Below, one piece after another: positions 1 to 9,240 of a DNA stretch of 21,711 bases. How positions within the stretch are numbered: the stretch's first letter is position 1; every line of letters starts with the position of its first letter. The notes below the pieces were generated by a model, which was not told the origin of the DNA, did no database searches, and worked only from the letters and a program-made list of their open reading frames with translations. Source of the stretch: Chara braunii (taxonomy: Eukaryota > Streptophyta > Charophyceae > Charales > Characeae); NCBI GenBank assembly GCA_003427395.1, contig BFEA01000229.1, positions 346,269 through 367,979 on the forward strand, written 5' to 3'. Both the position numbers and the translations under genes were made by a program.

Positions 1-43
<43 letters not shown>
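1..43. repeat. (AC)n microsatellite at window edge
   Basis: Uninterrupted AC dinucleotides run from the first base to about position 43, so the tract probably continues outside the window. Confidence 0.98.
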
Positions 44-47
<4 letters not shown>

Positions 48-971
48 AAGACTGCTGGGCGTTCGAGCAAGTAATAAAACTGGGACTGAAAAGACAGCTT
101 CTGCTAGGGAAACTCTGACTACCTCATCCTGGTGATCTCTAAGAAGCAAAATTGTTGAACCAATCAAGAGCAGAGGCACTTCTGACATAGCTCGGAAAAC
201 CTGTACATGATTCTCGCACAGCTCAGAGATACTGAGTTGTCAATATCAAGAATGACAAGAACGGAAAGAAATAAAAAAATCTGAGGGGGGTCGAAGTCAG
301 GAATATCAGCACCACTTCTTTCAGGGTCGGTGTAAGCTCCCTCAAGTCCCGATGCAATGCAATGCGGTGTGCCACTGTTGTCCGCATGTCGGTCATCAGC
401 GTCACGCTTATCATCGGATTCCACCGTCAAACCTGATTGACAACCTCCTGGTTACTCTCCTTGCAGACATCCCGTACATGCAATGCAGCTTTCAAGCATC
501 GACTTCAGGCAGCGCAGAATTGTTTGCCTACGTGTTTGAGAAGCAAGCCTGGAGAACGTTTCCTGTAGTCAAAGATTGGGAAATTATGTGTTAGTGCTGG
601 CATCATGCCAAATACAATGGCTCAAATCATGCTCATACACAGAACTGTTGGGATCTTGGAGGCACATGGCTGCCGACTTCATCAATCAGTCGCACAGCCG
701 ACAACTGCAACCACCAACCACAGACCGGCAATATCTGATATGCTGCTAGCCCCGCAAAGCAGGAGTATGTTGGGCGAGGTGACGACTGTGATGGGATGGC
801 ATACCATCTTTTTCCTTCAGGATTTGCTGAGGGTGGACACTTATCTTCCACTCACAACTTGCATGGCACACGAATGCCGTCCACCCATTTGTGCCCACAC
901 CTCACCTCCTACCGCGACGCCACCGTATCCTGCCATCCACATTGAGTATCTCACCCTTTGCCCCACTGCCC

Positions 972-972
<1 letters not shown>

Positions 973-1004
<32 letters not shown>
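973..1004. repeat. (CCTG)n tetranucleotide repeat
   Basis: About eight tandem CCTG units. Both strands stay open across it, which produces spurious open frames such as a run of Ala-Gly-Arg-Gln on the minus strand. Confidence 0.95.
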
Positions 1005-1123
1005 CAAGACATACTATTCATCACGCCACCTAGACACTGCTTTGTAAATCCCTGAATCCAAAGTGATATCCACTGGGCAGGACACCTGATCGCAAAGTGA
1101 AGCAGATGAAAGAGCAGGTGCCG

Positions 1124-1209
1124 CTGGTGCTGTGTATGTGCCAAGTTACCACGAACCTCCCCAGTTTGGGGACCAGATTCATGCTCCGTGAGCACATACA
1201 TAGCACCAG
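1124..1209. repeat. Inverted repeat, 18-bp arms
   Basis: Arms at 1124-1141 and 1192-1209 are complementary with one mismatch (CTGGTGCTGTGTATGTGC against GCACATACATAGCACCAG). A smaller hairpin, TCCCCA-GTT-TGGGGA, lies in the 50-base loop. No terminal motif or target duplication was seen, so its origin is unclear. Confidence 0.6.
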
Positions 1210-1421
1210 TGCGTCGTCGGGACTACCATGCTCTATGTATCCCAATTTCGCCACGCAGATGATCTTACGATTGGCTCCGCGCAACCTGCAGTTTTCAGAA
1301 TGATCCTGCATGTGCCCTGGCCAGTTTACCCTCTGCCCTTCTCAGGCATCCAATCATTCCGGAACGCCTAAATAGTTTCAAGATAAGATGTATACATTCT
1401 CTACAGCATCCCCTCACTCTC

Positions 1422-2313
1422 TCAGCCTCCATCAACCTGTACCATGAGAGCCACCAGGGGTACTGTACACTGGGGCTCCATAGCAATCACGGGCTTTCCC
1501 TGACCTGCTGAAGATTGATGACTGAGATCTTGAGAGACAGCAGCAGGCGTAACAGAGAAGCGCTCCATGTGAGCGTTGCCTGTGGCATGAACTGGAGTGG
1601 CTTCATTTGCATAAGGAGATGCAGTCATGCCGGCCCCCGCAACAGCAGATCGGATGGGAGATTGCGCAGTTTCAGCAGATAGCGCCTCTTCTTGTCTCTT
1701 CTGCACCAGTGTGACCGGAGGCATCACAGGGTCATGTTGGCTTGCACGCAGAGGCACAGAGGTGGTAGGTGGTGGTGATCGCTGTACCGGGAAGCTGGCT
1801 TCCACAACTGGCTTGACAACCTTAACGTACGGCGCAACATCATTTTTCGGAGTTATCGGAATGGAGGCCCCTGGACGGAACACCAATCCTCGAAGAACCT
1901 TGTTCGTTTCCCCAACTCTCACCGTCAAGAAGTAGCCTGCACTGAACGCCCCATCCAGTACCCCTTGCACTTTCTGTCCTACAAACTGCTGCTCCGGACT
2001 GCTCACTCGACTTCCATCTCCCCCTGCACCCCTTTTCCGGCTTCTACTACTTGGCTGAGCGGCACGCGGCGACCATGGCTTCTGCTGCTGCAAGTAATAC
2101 TGCTGTTGCACTTCCATCTGTCTCGGCTGCATCCACTGAGGATCCTTCGGTTGCTGAACAGGCTGCTGCTGATGTGGTTGGAGTACATGCTGCGGCAGTT
2201 GGTTTTGCAGAGTTGGAACGCCGATCTGCACCTGCATCACTGATTTGACTTCCGGTTGAAATTTGACAAATTGCTGTTCTTGTTGCTGCTGCTGCTGCTG
2301 TTGTTGTTGTTGG

Positions 2314-2358
<45 letters not shown>

Positions 2359-2846
2359 GGGGTTTGCAGCTCCTGCTGCTGTGCTGGTTGTTGTTGTTGC
2401 TGCTGCTGTTGTAATTGCTGCTGGTGAGCTTGCCGCAGCAAGATCTCACTCTTGCTCGGCCTTCCGCGCTTCCGTCTCCCCAATAACGGAAGATCGGCAT
2501 CTGTATCTGACCTCCTCCTCCTCGACCTTCTGACACGCCCCGATGTTGGGCTCACAAGCCCCTTGGCCACTGCATTATCATGGTCCTTCTGTGCGTACTC
2601 TACAAACTGTGCCTTCTCTAGCTCTGGCAAGGTCGCCCATTTCTGTCCCACCAGCCTCTCGATTTCGTGTGCTGTGGCGCCTGGATTCTGCTCTCTTGTT
2701 GGCGGTCTGACTTTGGATGCAAACAGGTTGAACGCATGAAGATTGATCGATTTTCCATTCCCATTGACCGATTTCCCATTCTGGGCCCGCGGTGCTGGTT
2801 CTGGCGTGCTCGCATTCGTTTTGCCAACCGCCGCCAATTGCAAGTC
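1422..2846 (-). CDS. HMG-box / AT-hook / polyglutamine nuclear protein (large, probably 3'-terminal exon)
   Basis: Likely chromatin-binding protein of the nucleus. Counting codons from 2852, an HMG box spans about residues 38-98 (NLHAFNLF, NPGATAHEIERLVGQKW, PELEKAQFVEYAQKD), followed by a basic Arg-rich stretch (107-114). An AT-hook with core KRGRPSK is at about 128-134 and a glutamine-rich tract at 144-193. About residues 290-347 (GQKVQGVLDGAFSAGYFLTV, VLRGLVFRPG, NDVAPYVKVV) resemble a conserved segment that I recall from plant AT-hook proteins. The Pro/Ser-rich tail ends at TGA 1422-1424. There is no ATG before the HMG box, and an in-frame TGA lies three codons ahead of the first open codon, so translation cannot start here. 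The TGCAG just before 2846 is a reasonable splice acceptor. Upstream exons lie to the right and were not identified. Further exons beyond 1422 are not excluded. Function is inferred from domains only. Confidence 0.85.
2274..2423 (-). repeat. Coding CAG/CAA repeat (polyglutamine)
   Basis: Mixed CAG and CAA codons give about 50 residues that are almost all Gln, broken by short His, Pro, Ala, Glu, Leu and Thr interruptions. A pure CTG block at about 2314-2355 (plus strand) is the part most likely to vary in length. It sits between the AT-hook and the C-terminal conserved segment, so it acts as a linker or activation-type region. Confidence 0.95.
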
Positions 2847-3717
2847 CTGCACCTCAGATCAAGCACAGTGTGTCAGAAACATGATCCAACATTGGCTTAG
2901 GGGCTCTCGCCACCGCTCACCAAATGCAGAAAAGGCAACAATTATGGCGCTGCGACAGCGTGTACGTTTCCATGTTGCTGCGGCAGATTCGTTCTCATTT
3001 TGCACATTCGGCGAGTGGCGGAACGAGGCCCTCCAACAGTTTCAACTTTCCATACATCTCAGTGAGCCATGGGATGAAGGCGGCAATTCTGCTCACATGG
3101 AGAAAAAGAATCCGCTGAAAAACCGAAGGGTCCTTCGCGATTTATCGAGTTTGAATTCTTTTGCCGAAAGGACGACTTTCAGACTTTGCTCCCCCCCCCA
3201 AAAATACACAACACAAAGCCCTATTTGAATGCACCCGACCCGTTTCAGATGTTACACAAAACACAAAGCCCCATCAGAGTGCACCCCACCCGCGACAAAC
3301 CGTCCAGCTAAGGATCATCCACCTGAGCACCTGATCTATGGTTCTATCAGAATCTATCCTATCTATATGTCTTTTGAAAGGGTTAGGATAGTATTTACAC
3401 TTTTGATAAATCTAAGCTGTGCCCTAAATCCCACAATAAATGTCGAATTCCGTTGCTCATATGATAGCATAGTGCTAAGAAAGCTAAATTGAACAAACTG
3501 AAGATTAACCAATGAGAATAACAAATGATGTAAAAAACAAACAAATAAAAGTGATAAAAAGTCAGACTAACGTTTCTCGACTGCATGAGGGCATGTTTTT
3601 GTCACTCCTTGACTCGCAACGAAGAGGTCCTTGCATGTATATACCAGTTCCAAACATTTCACAGCATAGTACTCGTCACTCGTAACACGCAAATAGCTGT
3701 GTTAGAGACAGAAAAAG
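2847..3717. other. Upstream side of the HMG-box exon, no supported exon
   Basis: On the minus strand a splice-donor-like GTGAGC at about 2920 follows a short ATG-led frame (METYTLSQRH...). Joining it to the HMG exon gives the wrong reading phase, so I do not call it exon 1. The region has an imprecise direct repeat around 3200-3295 (ACACAAAGCCC...TGCACCC) and AT-rich sequence at 3480-3570. The long plus-strand open frames overlapping the HMG exon are shadows of it. Confidence 0.4.
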
Positions 3718-3775
3718 ACCACATGCCATTTGCGAACATTTCACAGACCACATGCCATTTGCGAACATTTCACAG
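3718..3775. repeat. Perfect 29-bp tandem duplication
   Basis: ACCACATGCCATTTGCGAAC plus nine more bases is repeated exactly, as 3718-3746 and 3747-3775. Perfect identity suggests a recent slippage or duplication event. Confidence 0.97.
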
Positions 3776-4030
3776 TAGCTAACCTACTCTCACTCGAAAA
3801 ATGCGAGCAGCTGCGTAAGATGTTCCACCATGAGACGGAACAAGACCAGTGATCCCTAGAAAGGGGAGAAAGTTTCAATTTTACAAAAGTGAGCAGAGGC
3901 CGACTTGAAAATTAAGACACCAGTCAATTTTGTTGGGCACAACCCATTTTCTGCGGTGCTATTTTGCTTCGCTGGTACTGGGATGCGATCTCAGGCCCTG
4001 AACTGGTTTGGCCTTGCGATTTCGAGTTTC

Positions 4031-4105
4031 GTTGGTGGTGGGATTTGGACCCCGGCGAGTATGCTGTAGGTGTAGACTAGGCTGGGTCCAAATCCCACCA
4101 CCAAC
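4031..4105. repeat. Perfect 22-bp inverted repeat around a GGGATTTGGACCC unit
   Basis: Arms 4031-4052 and 4084-4105 are exact reverse complements (GTTGGTGGTGGGATTTGGAC...), with a 31-base loop. The arm contains the GGGATTTGGACCC unit that recurs at 4256, 4283 and 4343. Confidence 0.95.
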
Positions 4106-4136
4106 GCCTGGAGGCGTCTTGTGTGAACCCAGCCTA

Positions 4137-4241
4137 CCTTCTTCCCCCGAATACAACGTACGGTCATTATAGCTGTATCTAGACTGAAAGATGCCTCAAA
4201 TACAGCTATAATGACCGTACGTTGTATTCGGGGGAAGAAGG
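4137..4241. mobile_element. 105-bp palindromic MITE, copy 1
   Basis: Almost the whole element is one perfect hairpin. The complementary sequence runs 4134-4178 against 4200-4244 (45 of 45 bases), leaving a 21-base loop. Trimming to the symmetric ends CCTTC...GAAGG gives 105 bp bounded by TA on both sides (4135-4136 and 4242-4243). TA target duplications are typical of Tc1/mariner-type MITEs, but the termini do not match a family I can name. It carries no coding capacity. Confidence 0.8.
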
Positions 4242-4255
4242 TAGTCTATATCCCT

Positions 4256-4355
4256 GGGATTTGGACCCTGGGGTAATCGCCTGGGATTTGGACCCAGGCG
4301 AGTATGCTAGTCCCACACCACCAACGCCTGGGGTACTCGCCTGGGATTTGGACCC
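4256..4355. repeat. Iterated GGGATTTGGACCC units
   Basis: Direct copies start at 4256, 4283 and 4343. With the copy at 4040 and the inverted copy at 4084 this makes five. Each is followed by a variable GGCGAGTATGCT or similar string, and TAGACTAGGCTG closes two blocks (about 4070 and 4376). MITE copy 1 interrupts the array. No gene is present. Confidence 0.85.
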
Positions 4356-4399
4356 GGGCGAGTATGCTGTTGGTATAGACTAGGCTGTAACCAATGGGG

Positions 4400-4982
4400 A
4401 AGTACCCCATGTGTGGTGTTCGGGCTAAGTACCGATGGAGGGGTCTTGTGCAGTGGAGCGAAAGTGTGTGAGAATTGCCGCGTCCGTGTGATGTGTCCGT
4501 GTGGTGTTGTGCGTGGTGTGGGGCTTGCGTTGGACACTACAGCCTTGCAGGGGTGGGGTGGATATCACGACCGGTATGGTTCCACTTTTTTTTTGACACC
4601 GTGTCCTGGCTGTAGGAGATAAGACACTTGCCGCCTGAGGCTTGCTTAGGTCACCGGTTCGAATCCGTGTTTGCACAGAGGACTTTGGCCCGCTGTGTGA
4701 AGCTGTGAACCATATTGTTGGCACAGAAAGTATCAGGCTGAATGTCTCGGTTCAACAAAGTCCATACCGTGTAAGTCTGTTTTTCATTCACATTTTTGAG
4801 CTTTTAGCCTTTTGCTACTTGTCAACTTGGGGAAATTGGTCGGAAGCTAGGCGACCAGAGTGGGTTGGGCTTACCTGCCCGGCCGAGCCAAAACCGAACA
4901 ATTTCGGTTGGCCCCTGCGGCAGAAGTTGTTCAGCATATTTTTCTTCATAATGTAGTTCTTTTTCATATTTTTTGGATTTCT
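4400..4982. other. Non-coding stretch with an isolated Pol III B-box-like site
   Basis: GGTTCGAATCC at 4656-4666 is a perfect B-box consensus and the preceding 50 bases have a loosely tRNA-like look. However, no 7-bp acceptor pairing can be made and the T-stem pairs at only three positions. It may be the head of a decayed tRNA-derived SINE. Nothing else is supported. Confidence 0.35.
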
Positions 4983-4991
4983 TTCTTTTTT

Positions 4992-5444
4992 GGGAAAATT
5001 TTTGAAATGCCCCTGAAGTTTGCGTTTATTTGCAGCATGCCCTTCTGACGGCCGACTTACCTTCTCGCGACCCTCTGACGACGAATGATGTTTCCAGAAA
5101 AACCCTGGCATCGTTTGGGCCTCTAACATGTTTCATATGCCTCTACCGGTACCGGTACCAAATTTTCAGTATGCCCCTACCGGCTGCCAGTTGAGAACCA
5201 GCAGAAGTGTTTCTCATATGCCCTTACCGGTACCGTCCATCTCTCCAGCAAGCCCCTGTCGCTGTCGTTGACACTCGCAGTCCATATGAGGGAAGAGGAA
5301 GGAAGAGGGGGGAAGAGGAGTAGGGAGGACAAGGACTATGACGATGACGGACGAGGGAAGAGGAAGGAAGAGAAGTAGGGAGGACCTTCTACTCGTCATC
5401 ATATACCACCTGTCCAACAAACAAGTAAACGAAAAGATGACAAC

Positions 5445-5489
<45 letters not shown>

Positions 5490-6190
5490 GCGCGCGCGTC
5501 CACGGGCGATGACGCCAAGAAGACGGCCATGGTGATGGTTAGGAGGTAGACAATCGAGGAGGAGGAGGAGGAGAGGGAGGGTTGACGAGGAGAAAGTTGG
5601 AGGAGGGAGAACGAGGGAAGAGGAGGGAAGAGGAGTAGGGAGGACACACAAACACACAACACACACACACACACAACACACACACACACACACACATACA
5701 TACGCGCGCGCGTGCACGGAGACGGCCATGGTGATGGCTAGGAGGTCTACAATCGAGGAGGAGGAGGAGAGGGAGGGGTGACAAGGAGAAAGTTGGAGGA
5801 GGGAGAACGAGGGAAGAGGAGGGACGAGTAGGGAGGACAACGACTACGATGATGGACGAGGATAGAGGATGGAGGCTGGAGGAGAAGAGAGGAGAGCGAC
5901 GAGCATGGATGGAGGAGGAGGGAGGAGGGCAATGAGCATGGGTGGAGGAGGAGGGAGCAGCGATCCATGGCACGGCGAACTCGAAGACCGACTGCTGCAC
6001 CATTTTTCGGCGGCGGACCGAAGAAACACCACCAGCAGTCCAGTAAGGGCATATCGGAAAGTTACGCCCCATGCTGCCAGGGGCCTGGAGAAAATTTCAG
6101 AGGCCCGAGGGGCATAACGGGGTAAGTCGGCCTTCACAGGGGCATGCCGCAAATAAACGCAAACTTCAGGGGCATTTCGAAAATTTTCCC
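4992..6190. mobile_element. Mutator-like non-autonomous DNA transposon (1199 bp)
   Basis: Terminal inverted repeats of 70 bp lie at 4992-5061 and 6121-6190 and match at about 65 of 70 positions. The outer ends read GGGAAAATTTT, a style common in plant Mutator-like elements. The same 9 bases, TTCTTTTTT, flank both ends directly (4983-4991 and 6191-6199), the duplication length expected of Mutator-like insertions, although the T-rich sequence weakens this. The interior has no transposase. It is filled with a duplicated CA/GAGGAG block and copies of an ATGCCCCT-like motif. The long minus-strand open frames inside are low-complexity Ser/Pro/Leu/Val-Cys translations and not genes. Confidence 0.7.
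5440..5845. repeat. ~199-bp tandem duplication of CA and GAGGAG tracts
   Basis: GACGGCCATGGTGATGG occurs at 5522 and 5721, and the surrounding CA tract, CGCGCGCG, GAGGAG run and GAGAAAGTTGGAGGAGGGAG follow in the same order in both copies. A third partial copy of the purine-rich part lies at about 5286-5385. It forms the core of the Mutator-like element. Confidence 0.9.
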
Positions 6191-6199
6191 TTCTTTTTT

Positions 6200-7349
6200 T
6201 TGCACAGACCATGCCTTGCACTTGCGCAGCAGGCCGCCCGAGCAACCAAAACCAAGGTGGCTGGGTGGCCCAGTTCCTAGCCCAGGTGGGAAATGATTTT
6301 GCCAGCTCAGTATGTGAGCAGACGAGTTTGTTAAGCCATATAGCCGCCCCATACTCCATCCATAGCCAATCTTTTTTCGTGGCCATCTTTCGTATCGTGA
6401 CCAGGATGGCTGTACACCAAATTTTGGGAGGCTCCAACATCTTTCGCTGTAAAGAGGCGAAATATTGATTTCCGGTCTTGTGTGCGTGCACTTCAATAAG
6501 CATGTAATTGATCTCAACATGTGTGTACAAGTATCAATTCGAACAAGTCGAGTGTGATTCCGACACCCTTATCGGAGCCGGTTGCGACCATGAGAACGTG
6601 CCGCATCATTAAGCCAGTTAGAAGTGTCACATCAGAGTTCTGTCAGTGCCATGTCTGTAGTCCATGTGCTCCACATCCTCACTGCAACAGTGAGCTACCT
6701 CATATTAGGTATCTTTTTGAAGGACTTTACGAGGGGATTAATCCCACGCATGGGGAGGGGGGAGGGAGGTAAAGGAGGCTGAAAACAAGAAGCTGGCCTA
6801 CATATTCAAACAGGGTTTGGAGGAAGCTGGGTCAGTGGAAAGGGGACAATTGCTGTGCCAACAGATGCACCCCAGCTGATGCAGTAGAAAAGGATTTGAG
6901 AGCTGCTGTAAGGAGGACCCCTCTTCACTCCTCACAAACCAGCTAGCCTTGTTCACAAAGTCTGTCACAGCAACCTGGATCTTCCACCCAGGTGGAGGGC
7001 AAAGAGCCTCCCTCTCCAGCCCAAACTAGATCGACCACCAAAATTTAAGGGGGACAAGACAAGGGCATAGACACATTCTTGAGGGTGATTGACAGGCAGG
7101 TGGCCTACTGTGCAATCAGACCCGCTTTATTTCTCACTTTGCATGCATACGAACAGATGGCAAACCAAACTGGCGCCAGGCGCCCACTCAAAGCTCTGGG
7201 ATATGGAGAACAGTTCAGGTGCAAACTCGCTTCCACAGGCTACGGCGACTGCACACCCAACAACTCTCTTCACCGACACTGTGTCCAAACCATTGTTCAC
7301 AAACACTCCACTCTGGATCCCCTGGATATCCCACACACTTCCCTGTACT

Positions 7350-7351
<2 letters not shown>
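6200..7351. other. No supported gene
   Basis: Several frames of 70-150 codons exist, but they have no recognisable domain and two of them run into the CA microsatellite at 7352. A purine-rich patch (GGGGAGGGGGGAGGGAGG) is at about 6751-6770. Nothing else stands out. Confidence 0.4.

Positions 7352-7383
<32 letters not shown>
7352..7383. repeat. (AC)n microsatellite
   Basis: About 16 uninterrupted AC units. Confidence 0.97.
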
Positions 7384-7387
<4 letters not shown>

Positions 7388-7778
7388 TCCTATCTTCAAC
7401 CTACAGCGGCTATGGCCGCTCAACTACTACTGACTATGGCTACGCTATCTTCCTTCAGCCCACTTCGACTTCGGGCGACCTGCAGACCACCTCGCACAAG
7501 ACGCTGGGGCAGCGCTTCCGCATGGCTCATGCAGCAATGAATGAATGGCTGGNCGCTGCCTCTTGATTCATACTTCTGTAAGTCGTTGGTCTGCCCTTTT
7601 CCACCGGGCCCATGGTGCATACAGTCCCTCATGGTACTTGCTGACTGTACAAAGTGAGACTGGGACTGGGTACCGCTGACTAAGCGAAGTTGGAATCACC
7701 ACTTGCCCACTTGCCTCTGGTCTGCTGTGTAAAACGTGAGACGAAACTTGAAAGGCCACTTCCAGACCTTGCGGGCTT

Positions 7779-7871
7779 GGCCTTTCCAGACTGTAGCAGC
7801 TACGACCTTGACCTTTCAGGACTGTAGCAGCTACGAGCTTGGCCTTCCGGAACTACAACAACTACGACACC
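7779..7871. repeat. Three tandem 31-bp units
   Basis: Units 7779-7809, 7810-7840 and 7841-7871 share the pattern GRCCTTYC..GACTGTAGCAGCTACGAG, with the third the most diverged. They lie just downstream (minus strand) of the last exon of the 8-kb gene model, probably in an intron or the 3' region. Confidence 0.8.
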
Positions 7872-7987
7872 TATGCAGGTATGACCCCTACTTCGACAGG
7901 TCTGAAGGTTCAAGACCCGACAACTACTCAGACCTACGACAGACAACCTTCAACTACTAACACACAGGTCACGGGTTCAAGACTCAC

Positions 7988-8645
7988 AGGGTCGACTTGA
8001 TACCGCACACAGATAAGGTAAGGTAAGGCGAGATCTGGGGACCGAGCCCTGGGATCCACATCTGTATCTGCAAAAGGTGAAAACCGTTTCAACTGCCGGG
8101 TTGTACGGCTCTATCATGCCAGGCTCAGTGCACACTCACGCTGAAGGCTGCAGATAAGGTCCGCTTCGCATCCTATCTTGTTGCCAGACAAGGCTCTGGG
8201 GTGCAGTAAGCGGGAGTTCACAAGAACGATAGCTGACCAGGCTTCATAGAAAAGCTGAAGGACAGGTACGCTTCTCTCCCAAGGCAGGACAAGGCACGGG
8301 CGTGCCTCTTTGAGCTCGCCGATCCCCGACATACAGAGAGGCCCATCAACTGCCCTGGTTAGCCAGTTCAACCACATTACTCGGGCAACGGAGCTGGGCA
8401 TTGGAAAGTAATGTCATGTTCATGTTTGTGTGGCTCCCAACATGCATTGCCAGTCTCTTGGGGCTCCAGAATTAGGAATTACAGACTTTCTGGAAGATGG
8501 CTAAGAAGGCACGCTAGAGCTGGCACAAAATCAATGATTGGGCATCGAATAACCAAGCAACATACCAACGGATTCACCCTGGCGAAGAAGGGTGGGTTTC
8601 TAGGGCAACTCTTTTGCCACAGCAGTGATGAGGGAATCCTGTGAG
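7988..8645 (-). CDS. Unidentified protein, three phase-compatible exons (partial)
   Basis: Proposed exons in minus-strand order are 8645-8578, 8393-8140 and 8067-7988. Acceptors are CTGCTTCGTAG, CAATGCCCAG and the very good TTTTCACCTTTTGCAG. Donors are GTGAAT, GTGAGT and GTGAGT. Phases agree at both junctions, and the joined frame is open for about 133 codons, 84 of them in the middle exon. That exon reads VMWLNWLTRAVDG, ARPCLVLPWER and FYEAWSAIVLVNSRLL. I do not recognise a domain and claim no function. No start codon was found; a possible upstream segment starts at the acceptor before about 8765. A possible downstream exon (7575-7480, after CTTACAG) is in phase but has a weak donor and one ambiguous base. 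The introns of 184 and 72 nt are plausible sizes. It could also be a pseudogene. Confidence 0.45.
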
Positions 8646-8997
8646 CTACGAAGCAGTAGGAGTGCCAATTCCTCAGAATCAACAGAATAAGAAATTGTGA
8701 TCAAGGGCACAGAGAACCAGGGCATCCTTCCTGCAACACATCTGCAAAAAGCATTGGGATTCCCTGCCAACAAGGGAATGCAGCAGCCAAAACAACAACA
8801 GGGGCGGTGAGGGTCAAATCACGCACCCCTCTAGCCAGCCTGCTGATTTACTGTACTTGTCCACTCAAGGGGCCTTTCTGTTATATTTATGAATTCTTGG
8901 TAGTGCAAGTAAACCGTTGCGAGCGTTCCGACATATCGCCAGATTTTATAACTGGCCTTACATTGACAGTTCGAGTTGCTGCTCTTCGTCCGTGCAT

Positions 8998-9090
8998 GAA
9001 CCTGGTCATTCTATCCTAAACGATCGGACAGCCCCCTTTTGTTGCACCTGATTTTAAACTGAACCTGGTCATTCTATCCTAAACGATCGG
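8998..9090. repeat. 30-bp direct repeat, period 63
   Basis: GAACCTGGTCATTCTATCCT followed by AAACGATCGG occurs identically at 8998-9027 and 9061-9090. It lies just outside the 5' LTR and is not part of it. Confidence 0.95.
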
Positions 9091-9240
9091 GCCTACCCGG
9101 CCATTACTAGGCACAATCATACGCGTAAGATTTACACTTTTCACAAGCATTCAAAAAGATAAAAAAACATCCCAACACTTTCACTGACACAACGAAACCT
9201 ACCCCAAGTCAATGATTCTTCTCAGATTTGTTTGTCAAAG

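Larger units (their letters stand above)
44..1421. other. Intergenic or 3' flank with no supported gene
   Basis: No reading frame here has a recognisable domain. Two minus-strand stretches (about 431 to 200 and about 1306 to 1157) have protein-like composition and might be exons, but I could not join them to anything in phase. They could belong to later exons of the HMG-box gene if its exon is spliced before the stop codon at 1422, or to another gene to the left. A CCTG repeat and one long inverted repeat are listed separately. Confidence 0.5.

Noticed and set aside
200-431. Minus-strand segment reading protein-like in two frames (ESDDKRDADDRHADN and DMRTTVAHRIALHRDLREL)
   Set aside because: Both frames cannot be real, no good donor/acceptor pair was found, and it is near the window edge. 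It is too uncertain to annotate.
605-1033. 142-codon plus-strand frame
   Set aside because: It has no domain, runs through the CCTG repeat, and its composition is not protein-like.
2868-3000. Short exon METYTLSQRH... ending at GTGAGC as exon 1 of the HMG-box gene
   Set aside because: Joining it to the HMG exon at either plausible acceptor gives the wrong frame.
2743-3228. 161-codon plus-strand frame
   Set aside because: It is partly the shadow of the HMG-box exon and has no domain.
4610-4680. Possible tRNA gene around the B box at 4656
   Set aside because: The acceptor stem does not pair and the T-stem has mismatches. At most it is a tRNA-derived fragment.
5214-6072. Long minus-strand open frames rich in Val-Cys, Ser, Pro and Leu
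   Set aside because: They are translations of CA and GAGGAG low-complexity sequence in the Mutator-like element, open in several frames at once.
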